From Abelmoschus esculentus (Eukaryota > Streptophyta > Magnoliopsida > Malvales > Malvaceae): DNA of 64,000 nucleotides. Positions 10,812-22,355 of the stretch are shown here, piece by piece; position 1 is the first letter of the stretch; every line of letters starts with the position of its first letter. Location: the NCBI GenBank assembly GCA_035048815.1, contig JAUCBN010000055.1, forward strand, positions 5,381,501 through 5,445,500, in the 5' to 3' direction. The position numbers and the translations under genes were made by a program. The notes below the pieces were generated by a model that saw only the letters and a program-made list of their open reading frames with translations, was not told the DNA's origin and did no database searches.

Positions 10812-12567
10812 TCATGTTACTGGTGGAGAGCATGTGAATGCATCTTTTTGCCAAGTATCCTGCCGAGAAGGCTGCCCAGGCAGGATATTTTAGTGTCTAC
10901 TGTGTGGATGGCCTTGCACTCCTCTGGATCATCAAATTTTTTCAAGTTGTGGAATGCGTTGAGTTTGACTTGTTGTTAATTGACCCGCATTGTCAACTCT
11001 CCTTTTTCCACGTCAACTAGAGTGCGTCCAGTTGCAAGGAAAGGTCTCCCAAGGATGATCGGTGCATTCTCATCTACTTCACAATCAAGGACAAGAAAAT
11101 CAGCAGGAAAAATAAACTTGTCTACTCTTACCAGTATGTCCTCGATTTTGCCTTCGAGTTGCACATAGGATCGATCCGCTAGTTGGAGCATCACTGTTGT
11201 AGGTTTCAGCCTTCCAATTTCTAGCTTTTGAAAGACTGATTTGGGCATGAGGTTTATGCTTGCTCCGAGGTCGCATAGGGCCTTACCTTCATAGCTCTTA
11301 CCTATCGCACAAGGTATGGTAAAGCAGCCAGGATCTTTTAACTTTGGTGGCATGCGGTTATGTAGCATTGCCATGCATCCCTCGGTAGCATCCACTGTCT
11401 CAAACTCACCTATTCGTTTCCTCTTTGACACCATGTCCTTTAGGAACTTGGCATAGTTAGGCATTTGTTCAATATCTTCAACAAACGGTATGTTGATGTG
11501 GACTTGCTTACAGATGTCGAGGAACTTCTTGAATTTCTGGTCCTGTTTTTGTTTTTTTAACCTTTGTGCGAAAGGTGGTGGTGGTCTCATCTCATCCAGG
11601 GTTTCTTTAGTTTGAAATTTAATACCTGGCACCACTGGAGTTGTTGCTGCCTCGGCAGGCTACTCAGGAGCTGCAGTGCTTTCTGCCGGGGCAGTGTTAT
11701 CAGATTCAGTTTGCTCGGCCTTTTCTTTTGCTGGATCAGCTGATTGATTTTGGCTCTCTGGGATCTTCTCCTTCAGATGTAGACCACTCCTAGTAGTGAT
11801 AGCTTTACACTGTTCATGGCCCATTACCTTAGCAACTTCAGTATTGCTAGGCCTCCTTGTGGTCTAGTATTTATACTTTGAGCAAACTGCCCAACCTGAG
11901 TTTCCAACGTTTTTATGGCCGCTTCATGATTTTGCAACCTCATCTCAGTTCTATTCATGAAGGCATCTGTCCTCTTGATGAAATTACTATTTTCTGCCAT
12001 GTATGACTCAGTTTTCATAATGAAGGCCTTTAGCGTGTTCTCCAATGAACTTACCGGTTGCTGCTGCATCTGCGGCGGCGGCATTGCTTGCTGGGCTTGC
12101 GGCGGCGGTAATTGTTGCATCGGCTGTTGAAATCCCGAAGGTTGGGTGATTGGGTTTAAGGCATTGTTAGGTTTGCTCCATGAGAGGTTTGGATGCCTCT
12201 TCCATGAGGGGTTGTATGTGTTGGGCATCACATTGTTACGGTTGTAGTTCCCAACATACATATCGGTTTCTTGATTCATGCAATCAGAGGAACTGTGGTT
12301 ACCTCCACATAAGTCACAATATGAATCAATTACCTTAACCTCACGGGTATTTTGTTGTAACTGTAGGTTTTGCACCATCTTGGTAAGAGAGGCCAATTGT
12401 GCTGCCATTGAACTTGATGAGTCTAATTCATTTATCGTGGCTTGGCGTCTTACTCCTCCTCGCCTAGATGTAGGAAACTGAAAGTCATTCTTTGCGAGTT
12501 TATTCAATATTTCAATAGCTTCCTCAGGTGCTTTATCCAAGAGTGTTCCGTTTGCCGAGGCATCTAA
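10812..12567 (-). pseudogene. Gag C-terminus and protease of N
   Basis: On the minus strand, gag C-terminal half (CX2CX3HX4C knuckle, then a Gln/Pro-rich stretch near 12050-12130), a linker, then protease at 10976-11635 with the Athila-type active site CDLGAS and the flap-side motif IILGRPFL. A stop replaces a codon just after MRVN (about 10976). The conserved tail follows to a TGA at 10812-10814 but is shortened by an internal deletion near 10845. No RT, RNase H or integrase follows: after the tail comes the aORF promoter. Several frameshifts occur near 11640-11830. Confidence 0.8.
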
Positions 12568-12850
12568 CATCGAAAGTAATAAGTGATAAGTATTTATCGG
12601 ATTATCGTCTCCACAGCGACTGGTAGACTTAATATGTCTTCTTCGTCTTCTTGTTTTGTAGAAAGAAGTAAAATAAAAACAAGTGATTGAGTTTGATTTA
12701 ACTAAACTAAAATAACTAAGCAAAGTAAAGATATTGAATATTAGAGAGAGAGATGGGTCAGGATCCAGTTGCGTTGTATTGCGGATTTGATTGACTTATT
12801 ACTTTCGATGTGTCCACTTGGCACTAAACGCGCACTTTTGACACACGACA
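12568..12850. repeat. Chimeric LTR fragments in opposite orientations
   Basis: 12568-12796 is a minus-oriented LTR piece of the subfamily also seen at 26483 and 48117. At about 12797 it switches to the last 54 bp of a plus-oriented LTR, ending CACACGACA at 12850. The left edge joins gag of N through the shared bases ACATC. The bases after 12850 are CCAAG, the same site used by P3 at 54400. Confidence 0.8.
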
Positions 12851-13330
12851 CCAAGATCCAATAGATCCTACTAGAATGCTATTTAACCAAGCTTTCGCCC
12901 TATCCCTCAGTGAATAGGGTAATAGCTTCAATCGCAAGACATCTTCATGGACTCCTTGGATTTTGAAAGAGTTGCAAATTTCCATGAAGGACTTGAGATG
13001 CTGCCTTGCGTCTTCAGTTGCAGACCTACCAAATTGTCCAATTGTATTTAACATATTGAATATAACAGGTTTTAGTTCAAAATGGGCTGCTTCAATCTCC
13101 GGTGTAACGACTCCTGGGATTAATCCATTTAGGTCCTCTTCCAGGAAGTCTCTGACAGTGAGCTGCCGCGGCCCAGGTGGCGGCGGAAGTCCTCCATTGC
13201 CGGCAGGTAAATTTTGTCCTGCCGAGTGTTCTTCCATGGCTCCTTGGATCTGTCTCCTCAACCGTTGCCTTGTTCTTTCGATCTCTGGATCTAACGCGTA
13301 CAAGGGGTTGGTTGGATTGGCCCTGGTCAT
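12851..13330 (-). pseudogene. Gag N-terminal part adjoining the N 5' LTR
   Basis: Starts with ATG at 13328-13330 (MTRANPTNPLY) and runs through EIERTRQRLRRQIQGAM and a Pro-rich segment into the retrotransposon-gag domain (TIGQFG, then LRDRAKAWLNS), ending after GSIGSW where the inverted LTR end begins. The missing gag middle is replaced by the chimeric LTR block at 12568-12850. The ATG is chosen because the upstream codons run into the PBS leader and are not conserved protein. Confidence 0.8.
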
Positions 13331-13434
13331 ACACCAAGAAAAACAAAAGTAAAATAAAAATAAAAATAAAAATAAACAAGAAAATAAAGAAAACAAAATT
13401 TAGTTGCCAGTCCCCGGCAACGGCGCCAAAAACT
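13331..13434 (-). other. N 5' leader with tRNA-Asp-type PBS
   Basis: The minus strand of 13411-13428 reads TGGCGCCGTTGCCGGGGA, the PBS known for Athila elements and complementary to a tRNA-Asp 3' end. It lies a few bases inside the LTR edge (13435). The rest is A/T-rich leader. Confidence 0.85.
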
Positions 13435-13488
13435 TGTCGCGTGTCAAAAGTGCGCGTTTAGTGCAAGTGGACTCATCGAAAGTAATAA
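13435..13488 (-). repeat. N 5' LTR, 54-bp remnant
   Basis: Only the PBS-proximal 54 bp of the 5' LTR remain, cut at GAAAGTAATA. The inverted LTR piece at 12797-12850 is cut at the same LTR position. Confidence 0.8.
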
Positions 13489-14153
13489 ATAGCATTCTAG
13501 TTAAATAGCATTCTATTGGACAATTTGGTGGGTCTGTAACTGAAGACGCAAGGCAACACCTTAAGTCCTTCATGGAAATTTGCAACTCTTTCAAAATCCA
13601 AGGAGTCCATGAAGATGTCTTGCGATTGAAGCTATTCCCCTATTCACTGAGGGATAGGGCGAAAGCTTGGTTGAATAGCATTCCAGCAGGATCTATTGGA
13701 TCTTAGAGTGAACTCTGCCGTGATTTTATTACTCGTTTTAATCGTACAAACTTATATGATAGAATTAGTAATGAAATCACTTCTTTTCGACAGGCAGATG
13801 ACGAACCAATGTACGAGGCATGGGAACGCTACAGAGAGCTATTGCACAAGTGTCCTTTGCATGGATTTCCCCTATGGACACAAGTGATAATGTTCTATAA
13901 TGCCACGAATGCCCCGACAAGGATGATGTTAGATGCCTCGGCAAACGGAACACTCCTTGATAAAGCACTTGAGGAAGCTATTGAAATACTAAACAAACTC
14001 GCGAAAAATGATTTTCTATTTCCTACATCTAGGCGAGGAGGAGTAAGACGCCAAGCCACGGTAAATGAATTAGATCCATCAAATTCAGTGGCAGCACACT
14101 TGGCCTCTCTTACCAAGATGGTGCAAAACCTACAGTTACAACAAAATACCCGT
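13489..14153 (+). pseudogene. P1 gag fragment
   Basis: Plus-strand retrotransposon-gag domain: GQFGGSVTED, AKAWLNSIPAG, then a TAG replacing the usual Trp codon near 13703-13708, then YEAWERYRELLHKCPLHGFP and the RRGGVRRQATVNELD segment. It starts in mid-domain after a short filler (AATAGCATTCTAG and a second gag snippet) and ends before the zinc knuckle, where the truncated M LTR begins. The protease tail and aORF of P1 resume after M at 23033. Confidence 0.75.
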
Positions 14154-14677
14154 GAGTTGATTTGATTTATCTAAACTAAAATAACTAAATAAAAATAAAA
14201 GGTTGAAATAATAGAGAGAGATGGGCTAGGATCCAGTTGCGTCGTATTGTGGATTTGATTGACTTGTCTCTGTCCAATGCAATCGTATATCACTGCCTCG
14301 ACAGCTCTGTAGTTTACTGCCTTGGCAGAGACAATACTGTTTGCCGCGGCAATCCCTTGCTCGTGGGCAGACTTTACCAAAGTTCGGAAAAGTGTCCTTA
14401 GATTTTTATCTTTTCATTGCCTATAGTCTTGCTTCCTGTCTTTCTGCTGCTGCCTCGGCATCAGGTCCTGCGTCGGCCTTGTCACTGCCGCGGCACTGGT
14501 TCTCCTGCACAGATATGAAAACGCAGTAAAACGTGCCTTTTTCTATAAATATTATCTATATGAGTATAACTTCTAAATATATCACATTAAGCACATGCAT
14601 TGGTCCGAGTAACTGTATATTTGGTGATTAATGCCCGTAAAAGGAGTAAAAAGTGATAGTGTGTTGAGCACTTATCA
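14154..14677 (-). repeat. 3' LTR of M (short variant, truncated)
   Basis: Minus-oriented LTR lacking its first ~150 bp on the plus-strand side and carrying the same internal deletion as 22356-23032 (joins at TCCTT near 14398). It ends GAGCACTTATCA, followed by the reverse complement of the PPT (from 14678). Confidence 0.85.
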
Positions 14678-15308
14678 CACCCCCAAACTCGAACTATTGC
14701 TTGTCGTCAAGCAATGCAAACCATCAATTTGCCGAACTCTACTCTCTCTTGGTCTTACATGTCCATCTATTCTCCCCACCACAACTAGGCCTATTCTTAA
14801 GCCTTAACCATTCGGTTACCCAAGGGTTTACCTAGAAACAAACTATAGGAATTGTGAGTGTGTGCGTTTTTGTGGACAAGTTGATTAAAGGCTTTCTTAG
14901 ATAAACTCTAAGTTCAAGACAAATAAACATTGGTTAAGTGTTCTCTTCTTTTTCAAACCCCAAATCTTGAGCCGGTTTCGGGCACCTAAAAGATTTGTGT
15001 TTTTCTTTTCACTAAAATTTCTTCTTTCCTTTTGATATTCCTTAAAACATACTCCTCGGCCTAGCTTGTAACAATTTTCCTCCTCGGCCTAGCTGCCGAG
15101 TGCTTTGTCCTTGGTGAAGGCGATGGTTGTGCCTTTGCTTTCCGGGGCGGTTGGACTCGAGTGGGTTGTGTCCTTTGCATCGGGGCTTCTACCTTGTCTT
15201 TGTCCTAACAAAAGAAAAAAAAACAAATATATATTAAATGTCCTAAAATAAAGTTAAAAGAAATTATTCCTATATATTGCGGAAAAGAAAGGATAGAATG
15301 TCGTGGCA
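14678..15308 (-). other. M 3' non-coding region with aORF C-terminal remnant
   Basis: Holds the terminal PPT and hairpin (loop changed to GACGAC), a degraded hairpin C near 14967, then 15060-15206 matching the last ~50 codons of the aORF (basic, frameshifted). 15207-15308 is spacer before the integrase stop. The rest of the aORF was deleted, which shows that the pol-bearing form once carried it too. Confidence 0.65.
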
Positions 15309-16783
15309 TTAATTATTTATAGGAGGGCGTGCTAGGGCATCTTCTAAGGTGATGGTCTCCATAATTTTTATGTCCTGTGGCCCAGAATAGTGCTTCAAGC
15401 GTTGGCCATTTACTTTGAATTCATGGTCATCTTTTAGTGATTTGATCGTTACGGCTCCATGGGGGAAAACTCGAACGACCTCAAATGGGCCTGACCATCT
15501 GGATTTAAGTTTTCCTGGAAACAGTCTAAGCCTAGAGTTAAAAAGGAGGACGTGCTACCCCGGCAGGAACTACCTCGGCAGTAACTTTCAGTCATGCCAT
15601 TTCTTTGTTTTCTCTTTGTAGATCTTGGCATTCTCATAGGCTGCTTTCCAGAATTCTTCTATCTCATTGAGATCTAGTAGTCTTTTCTGTCCGGCTTTTT
15701 CCTAATCCATATTTAAGTTCTTTACTGTCCAATATGCTTTGTGCTCGATTTCTACAGGCAAATGACAAGCTTTCCCGAACACAAGCTTATATGGTGATGT
15801 TCCTAATGGGGTTTTGAATGTTGTCCTGTAGGCCCATAAAGCATCATCAAGACGATAAGACCAACCCTTTCTAGATGGATTTACCACCTTTTCAAGGATC
15901 TGTTTTAGTTCCTTATTGGATATTTCAGCTTGCTCATTTGTCTGTGGATGATATGCCGTGGCGAGCTTGTGGGTGATGCCGAGTTTCTTTATTGTCGCGG
16001 CAATAAGTCTTTTATCGATGTGTTTTCCTTCGTCACTTATGATTGCTCTAGGGATTCCAAACCTTGTAAAAATATTTTTCTTGAGAAATCTTTGAACTGT
16101 CTTGGAATCATTGTGAGGTGTGGCGATTTCTTCGACCCACTTTGATACGTAATCCATTGCCACTAAGATATAAAGGTTTCCTTGAGAAGATGGAAAGGGC
16201 CCCATGAAATCTATTCCCCAAACATCGAACAGCTTTACTTCCAGTATGGGTTGTAAGGGCATCTCATGTCATCTTGAAATGTTGCCCGTGCGTTGGCAGC
16301 GGTCACAGCTCTTGTAATAGTCGTGGGCATCTTTGTAGAGTGTGGGCCAGTAAAGGCCGGATTGCAGTACCTTTGCTGCTGTTCTATTTCCTCCAAAATG
16401 CCCACCGCAGGGTGAGTCATGACAGTGCTGGAGTACTGCTTTTTGTTCTTCTTCTGGCACACATCTTCTTATAACTTGATCTGCACAATGCTTAAACAGA
16501 AGAGGGTCGTCCCAGAAATAATGCTTTGCATTATGCCGAAACCTCTTCTTCTCTTTATGGTTAAGGTTATAAGGGATAATACCACTAACTAGATAATTAA
16601 CAAGATCAGCATACCAGGGGGTGGATGTTACTGCGGCAATATCTTCTGTCAAAGTTGCGGAGATGTATTCAGACAATGTCGCGGCAGCGCGGTTGTATAC
16701 TGCTGCAGCGTCTGTCTTGGTAGTATCCTTTGCAGTTGTAACAATTTGCAGTATTTGTTCATCTGGAAATTCATCTTGTATAT
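15309..16783 (-). pseudogene. M integrase
   Basis: Integrase inserts the cDNA into the genome. Visible in order on the minus strand: a zinc-binding HHCC region (16269-16676; HDSPCGGHFGG ... CDRC), then the DDE core at 15702-16262 with Asp in GIDFMGP, Asp in ISDEG and Glu in EQAEISNKE, then a C-terminal region ending in VNGQRLKHYSG and the stop TAA at 15309-15311. In-frame stops lie between the zinc region and the core (near 16265) and after NLNMD (near 15700). The catalytic acidic triad is preserved. The upstream edge is the solo LTR at 16784. Confidence 0.9.
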
Positions 16784-18131
16784 TGATAAGTGCTCAACAC
16801 ACTATCACTTTCTACTCCTTTTATCGGCATTTATCACCAAATATTCACCCACTTGAATCAATGCATATGCTTAATGTGATATATTTAGAAGTTATACTCA
16901 TATAGATAATATTTATAGAAAAAGGCACGTTTTACTGCGTTTTCATATCTGTGCAGGAGAACTATTGCCGCGGCAAAGACAAGGCCGAGGCAGGACCTGA
17001 TGCCGAGGCAGCAGCAGGAAGACAGGAAGCAAAGTGATAGGCGATGGAAAGACAAAAATCAAAGGAACGTGTCTGGACTTGAAGCCCATTGATCGGAGCT
17101 GTCTAGCACAAGGAAAAGCCCAAAGGAAGACCACGCGGGAAAGCCCCCTTAGCCGAATATAAACTTGGAAATATATTATTATTATGTACTTGACTTTTTC
17201 CCTACTCCAAGTTGTATTCTACTTAGGAAAGGTTTGCCCTAGGTCTAGCCTATATAAAGACCTAGCCACCCAATGTAATAGATATCGAAATACCTAGGGA
17301 GAGCCGACTTCTACTCTTGTTTCTTTCCTCTCCATCATGTTCTAAAACTTTCATAGGGTTTAGGTGAAGGTTGTGGAGTATTTGTGAGAGGAGATTGTAC
17401 TTTATCTTTCATTCAATGCAATAAAGATTATCAAGGTTTGCTTATCCTTTGTTATTCGTTGTTCTTACAGTCAAGCCCGGGAGGGAAGTCTGTAAGTGAT
17501 CTATTTATCTAAGCTCGGGAGAGCTAGATTCACGAAAGGGGTAAGTACGGTGTTTCAATCGCGAAATACTAACTCGGCCTAGGGATAGGTTAAGAGTTTC
17601 AGCGGCTAAAAGAAGTGTGAGATTGGTTGGTGAGTATAATTGGTTCACGCCGGGAGGTATCATCAAGGACTAGTCATCAACAGCACTCTGACTTAGGGAT
17701 AAGCGGAGTCATTCAAGGACACTTTGCCGAACTTTGGTAAAGTCTGCCCACGAGCAAGGGATTGCTGCGGCGGACAGCGTTATCGCTGCCTAGGCAGTAA
17801 AATGCAGTGCTGCCGAGGCAGAGTTATGCGATTGCATTGGATAAAGACAAGTCAATCAAGTCCACAATACAATACAACTGGATCCTGGCCCATCTTTCTC
17901 TCTGATATTTCGACCCTTTTATTTTTATTTTTATTTTTATTCAATTATTTTAGTTTAATAAATCACACCCTTTCACTTGTGTTTTTATTTCTTCTACAGA
18001 GCAAGAAGATAAAGAAAGCATATTAAGTATACCGGTCCCTGAGGAGACGATAACTTGATAAATACTTATCACTTATTACTTGCGATGTGTCCACTTGCAC
18101 TGAACGCGCACTTTTGACACGCGACATATAT
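16779..18131 (+). mobile_element. Solo LTR in M with TSD TATAT
   Basis: A lone plus-oriented LTR, 16784-18126 (1,343 bp, TGATAAGTGC to ACACGCGACA), flanked on both sides by TATAT (16779-16783 and 18127-18131). The perfect 5-bp duplication shows that a complete element inserted and then collapsed by LTR-LTR recombination. Its TATA box is at about 17250-17257. It divides the RNase H end from the integrase start of M. Confidence 0.95.
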
Positions 18132-18612
18132 CTTCAAGTGAGTGGGTATTGTCCTTGTTCTCTAGTCTAGAAAGATGATCGGCCACTTGGTTTTCCGTAC
18201 CTTTATGGTCTTTGATTTCAACATCAAATTCTTGTAAAAGAAGGATACATCTAATCAGTCTAGGCTTGGCATCCTTCTTTGAGAAGAGTTATTTAATTGC
18301 CGAATGATCGGTGTGGACAGTGACCCTTGTTCCGATAAGATATGATCGAAACTTGTCAAAAGCAAATACCACTGCTAGTAATTCTTTTTCTGTTGTGGTG
18401 TAGTTGATTTGTGCATCATTGAGCGTTTTACTGGCATAATATATCACATGGAACAGATTATTCTTCCTCTGCCCGAGTGCTGCCCCGACAGCATGATCAC
18501 TAGCATCACACATTAATTCAAATGGCAACGACCAATCCGGTGGGATTACTATTGGTGCAGTGATTAGCTTCTCCTTGAGAGTCTCGAATGCTTCAGTACA
18601 TTCCTTATTAAA
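18132..18612 (-). pseudogene. M RNase H
   Basis: Ty3/gypsy RNase H, which degrades the RNA strand after reverse transcription. The 18289-18528 frame shows CDASDHAVG (first catalytic Asp), TTEKELLAVVFA (catalytic Glu) and VHTDHSAIK (Asp/His motif). A stop follows the Lys; beyond it the same protein continues (KDAKPRLIRC ... ENQVADHLSRLE) up to the solo LTR. The frame also breaks between RT and this segment near 18605. Confidence 0.85.
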
Positions 18613-20568
18613 TTAGAATTTCCTATCTTGTTCGAGCAAGTTGCAAAGAGGTTTAGAAATTTTGAAGAAATTAGAAATAAACCGTCTATAGAAACCTGCA
18701 TGGCCCAAGAAGCTTCGAACCCCTTTCACAGAAATCGGTGGAGGTAAATTCTTTATCACATCTATCTTGGCTTTATCCACTTCTATTCCTTGTGATGATA
18801 TTTTGTGGCCTAATACAATACCTTCATTTACCATAAAATGACATTTTTCCCAGTTTAGGACTAGGTTGGATTCCTCACATCTTTGCAGCACTTTTCCGAG
18901 ATTGCCGAGGCAGTGATCAAAGCTGTCTCCAAAGACTGAGAAATCATCCATGAATATCTCCAAGAATTCCTCTATCATGTCAGAAAAAATTGCCATCATG
19001 CATCTCTGGAATGTTGTCGGGGCATTGCAAAGGCCGAACGACATCCTTCTAAATGCATAAGTGTCATATGGGCAAGTGAAAGTGGTTTTTGCTTGATCTT
19101 CTGGATCAATGGCAATTTGATTGTATCCTGAATAACCATCAAGAAAACAGTAATTAGGTTTACCGGCAAGTCTATCAAGCATTTCATCAATGAAGGGTAA
19201 AGGGAAGTGATCCTTCTTTGTTGCTTTATTCAACTTGCGATAGTCCATACAAACCCTCCAACCGGTCACAGTCCTGTTTGGTATTAGTTCGTTGTTCTCG
19301 TTGGTTATGACAGTCATACCACCCTTCTTAGGTACACACTGCACCGGGCTTACCCATGCACTGTCAGAGATAGGATAAATAATTCCTGCATCAAGCCACT
19401 TGATTATTTCCTTACGTACTACCTCCTTCATAGTGTGGTTAAGTCTCCTTTGAGCTTCAATAGTGGGCTTATGGTCTTCTTCTAGGAGGATTTTATGCAT
19501 ACATACCGCTGGACTTATTCCTTTCAAATCATCAATTGACCATCCAATTGCCTTTTTGTGCTGCCGCAGCATTGCTATTAAGGTCTGTTCCTGTTCTGGC
19601 AACAACTTAGAAGAAATAATTACCGGCATCGTGTGGTTATCTCCCAAATAAGCATATTTTAGTTTTTCTGTTAAGGGTTTTAGTTCTGTGACAAATGGTT
19701 CTTTATTTACAGATTGTTCATTCTTCCCCTTATACTCTAATGGTTCAAAGTACTTACTTGGAAGATGTGCTATCCAGTTAGCTTCCTCCTTCTCGGTTGT
19801 CTCAGCACTATTCAAAGAACTACTGTAACAGTCATCCATATCACTGCCGAGGCAACCCTGGGGTATGTCACGGAGATCACTGCCGAGGCAGTTGTTCCTA
19901 AGACAAGGTATTGTGTAATCGTCATCTGGGTCATCCAGCATTTGACATTCTTCTTCTAGTTCATCGTGTCTTTTCATCAATTGACACACATTTAATTTGA
20001 TTTCTTGATCATTGATTCTCATTGTTAATTCACCTTTTTCCACGTCAATGAGGGTGCGTCCAGTTGCAAGGAAAGGTCTCCCAAGGATGATCGGTGCATT
20101 GTCATCTGCTTCACAATAAAGGACAAGGAAGTCAGCAGGAAAAATAAACTTGTCTACTCTTACCAGTATGTCCTCGATTTTGCCTTCAGGTTGCACATAG
20201 GATCGATCCGCTAGTTGGAGCATCATTGTTTTAGGTTTCGCCCTTCCAATTCCAAGCTTTTGAAAGACTAATTTGGGCATGAGATTTATACTGGCTCCTA
20301 GGTCGCATAGGGCCTTACCTTCATAGCTCTTACCTATCGCACAAGGTATAGTAAAGCAACCAGGATCTTTTAACTTTGGTGGCATGCGGTTATGCAGCAT
20401 TGCCATGCATCCCTCGGTAGCAGCCACTGTCTCAAACTCACCTATCCGTTTCCTCTTTGACACCATGTCCTTTAGGAACTTGGCATAATTGGGCATTTGT
20501 TCAATAGCTTCAACGAAAGGTATGTTGATGTGTACTTGCTTCAAGATGTCGAGGAACTTCTTGAATTG
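18613..20568 (-). pseudogene. M protease and reverse transcriptase
   Basis: Longest open frame in the window (643 codons as read from 20544; the first residue is a Leu codon in mid-protein, not a start). Protease active site DLGAS at about residues 81-85, then IILGRPFL; a linker; RT with SDSAWVSPVQ, VCMDYRKLNKATKKDHFPLPFIDEM, LDGYSGYNQI, FRRMSFGLCNAP and the catalytic FMDD box at residues 531-534, then the thumb (GHKIS, VRSFLGHAGFYRRFI). The RT carboxylates are kept. A TAG at 20566-20568 separates it from the gag side. The sequence type is Athila, consistent with DLGAS and FMDD. Confidence 0.95.
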
Positions 20569-22295
20569 CTAGTCCTGTTTTTGCTTTTTCAACCTTTGTA
20601 GGAAAGGTGGTGGTGGTGTCATCTCCTCCAGGGTTTCTTTAGTTTGAAATTTAATACCTGGCACCACTAGAGTTGTTGCTGCCTCGGCAGACTGCTTAGG
20701 AGCTATAGTGCTCTCTGCCGGGGCAGTGTTGTCGGCTTCAGTTTGCTCGGCCTCTTCTTTTGCTTGATCCGCTGATTGAATTTGGCTCTCTGGGTTCTTT
20801 TCCTTCAGCTGTAGACCACTCCTAGTAGTGATTGCCTTGCATTGTTCATGGATCATTACCTTAGCAACTTTAGTATTGCTAGGTAGGCCTCCTTGTGGTC
20901 TAGTGTTTATGCATTAAGCAAACTGCCCAACCTGAGTTTCCAGCATCTTTATGGCTGCTTCTTGATTTTGCAACCTCATCTCAGTTCTATTCATGAAGGC
21001 ATCTGTCCTCTTGATGAAATTACTATTTTTTGCCATGTATTACCAGTTTTCATCATGAAGGCGTTTAGCGTGTTCTCCAGTGAACTTACCGGTTGCTGCT
21101 GCATCTGCTGCGGCGGCAATGACTGTTGGGCTTGCTGTTGCGACATCGGTTGCTGAAATCCCGAAGGTTGGGTGATTGGGTTTAAGGCATTGTTTGGGTT
21201 GCTCCATGATAGGTTTGGATGCTTCTTCCATGAGGGGTTGTATGTGTTGGACATCACATTGTTGTGGTTGTAGTTCCCAACATACATACCAGTTTCTTGA
21301 TTCATGCAATCAGAGGAACTATGGTTACCTCCACATAAGTCACAATATGAATCAATTACCTTGACCTCACGAGTATTGTGTTTTAAATGTAGGTTTTGCA
21401 CCATCTTGGTAAGAGAGGCCAATTGTGCCGCCACTGAACTTGATGAGTCTAATTCATTTACCATGGCTTGGCGTCTGACTCCTCCTCGCCTAGATGTAGG
21501 GAACTAAAAGTCATTCTTTGCGAGTTTATTTAATATTTCAATAGCTTCCTTAGGTGCTTTATCCAGGAGTGTTCCGTTTGTCGAGGCATCTAACATCATC
21601 CTTGTCGGGGCATTCGTGGCATTGTAAAACATTGTCACTTGTGTCCATAGGGGAAATCCATGCAAAGGACACTTGTGCAATAGCTCTCTGTAGCGTTCCC
21701 ATGCCTCGTACATTGGTTCGTCTTCTGCCTGTCGAAAAGAATTAATTTCATTACGGATCCTATCATATAAATTAGTGAGATTAAAACGAGTAATGAAATC
21801 ACGACAAAGTTCACTCCAGGAACCGATAAATCCTGCTGGAATGCTATTTAACCAAGCTTTCGCCCTATCCCTCAGTGATTAGGGGAATAGCTTTAATCGC
21901 AAGACATCTTCATGGACTCCTAGGATTTTGAAAGAGTTGCAGATTTCCATGAAGGACTTGAGGTGCTGCCTTGCGTCTTCAGTTGCAGACCCACCAAATT
22001 GTCCAATTGTGTTTAACATATTGAACATAACGGGTTTGAGTTCAAAATGGGCTGCTTCAATCTCCGGTGTAACGACTCCTGGGTTTAATCCATTTGAGTC
22101 CTCTTCCAGGAAGTCTCTGACAGTGAGCTGCCACGGCCCAGGTGGCGGCGGATATCCTCCATTGCCGGCAGGTAAATTTTGTCCTGCCGGATGTTCTGCC
22201 ATGGCTCCTTGGATCTGTCTCCTCAACCTTTGCCTTGTTCTTTCGATCTCTAGATCTAATTCGTACAAGGGGTTGGTTGGATTGGCCCTGGTCAT
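20569..22295 (-). pseudogene. M gag and gag-protease linker
   Basis: Start ATG at 22293-22295 (MTRANPTNPLYELD), then a basic/Pro-rich segment, the retrotransposon-gag domain, a stop near 21881, the LHKCPLHGFP to LAKNDF region (21504-21713), another stop at about 21506, RRGGVRRQAT, the knuckle CDLCGGNHSSSDC (CX2CX3HX4C), a Gln/Pro-rich stretch and the linker (QCKAITTRSGLQLKEK ... PPPPFLQRLKKQK, 20569-20856). Gag forms the particle that packages the RNA. Stops and frameshifts make this copy non-functional. Confidence 0.85.
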
Positions 22296-22355
22296 ACACC
22301 AAAACAAACAAGAGTAAAATAAAAATAAACAAGAAAATAAAGAAAACAAAATTTA
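22296..22355 (-). other. M leader without PBS
   Basis: Only about 60 bp of A-rich leader. The Asp-type PBS present in N and O is deleted exactly up to the LTR edge (the LTR begins TCGCG without the TG). Confidence 0.75.
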
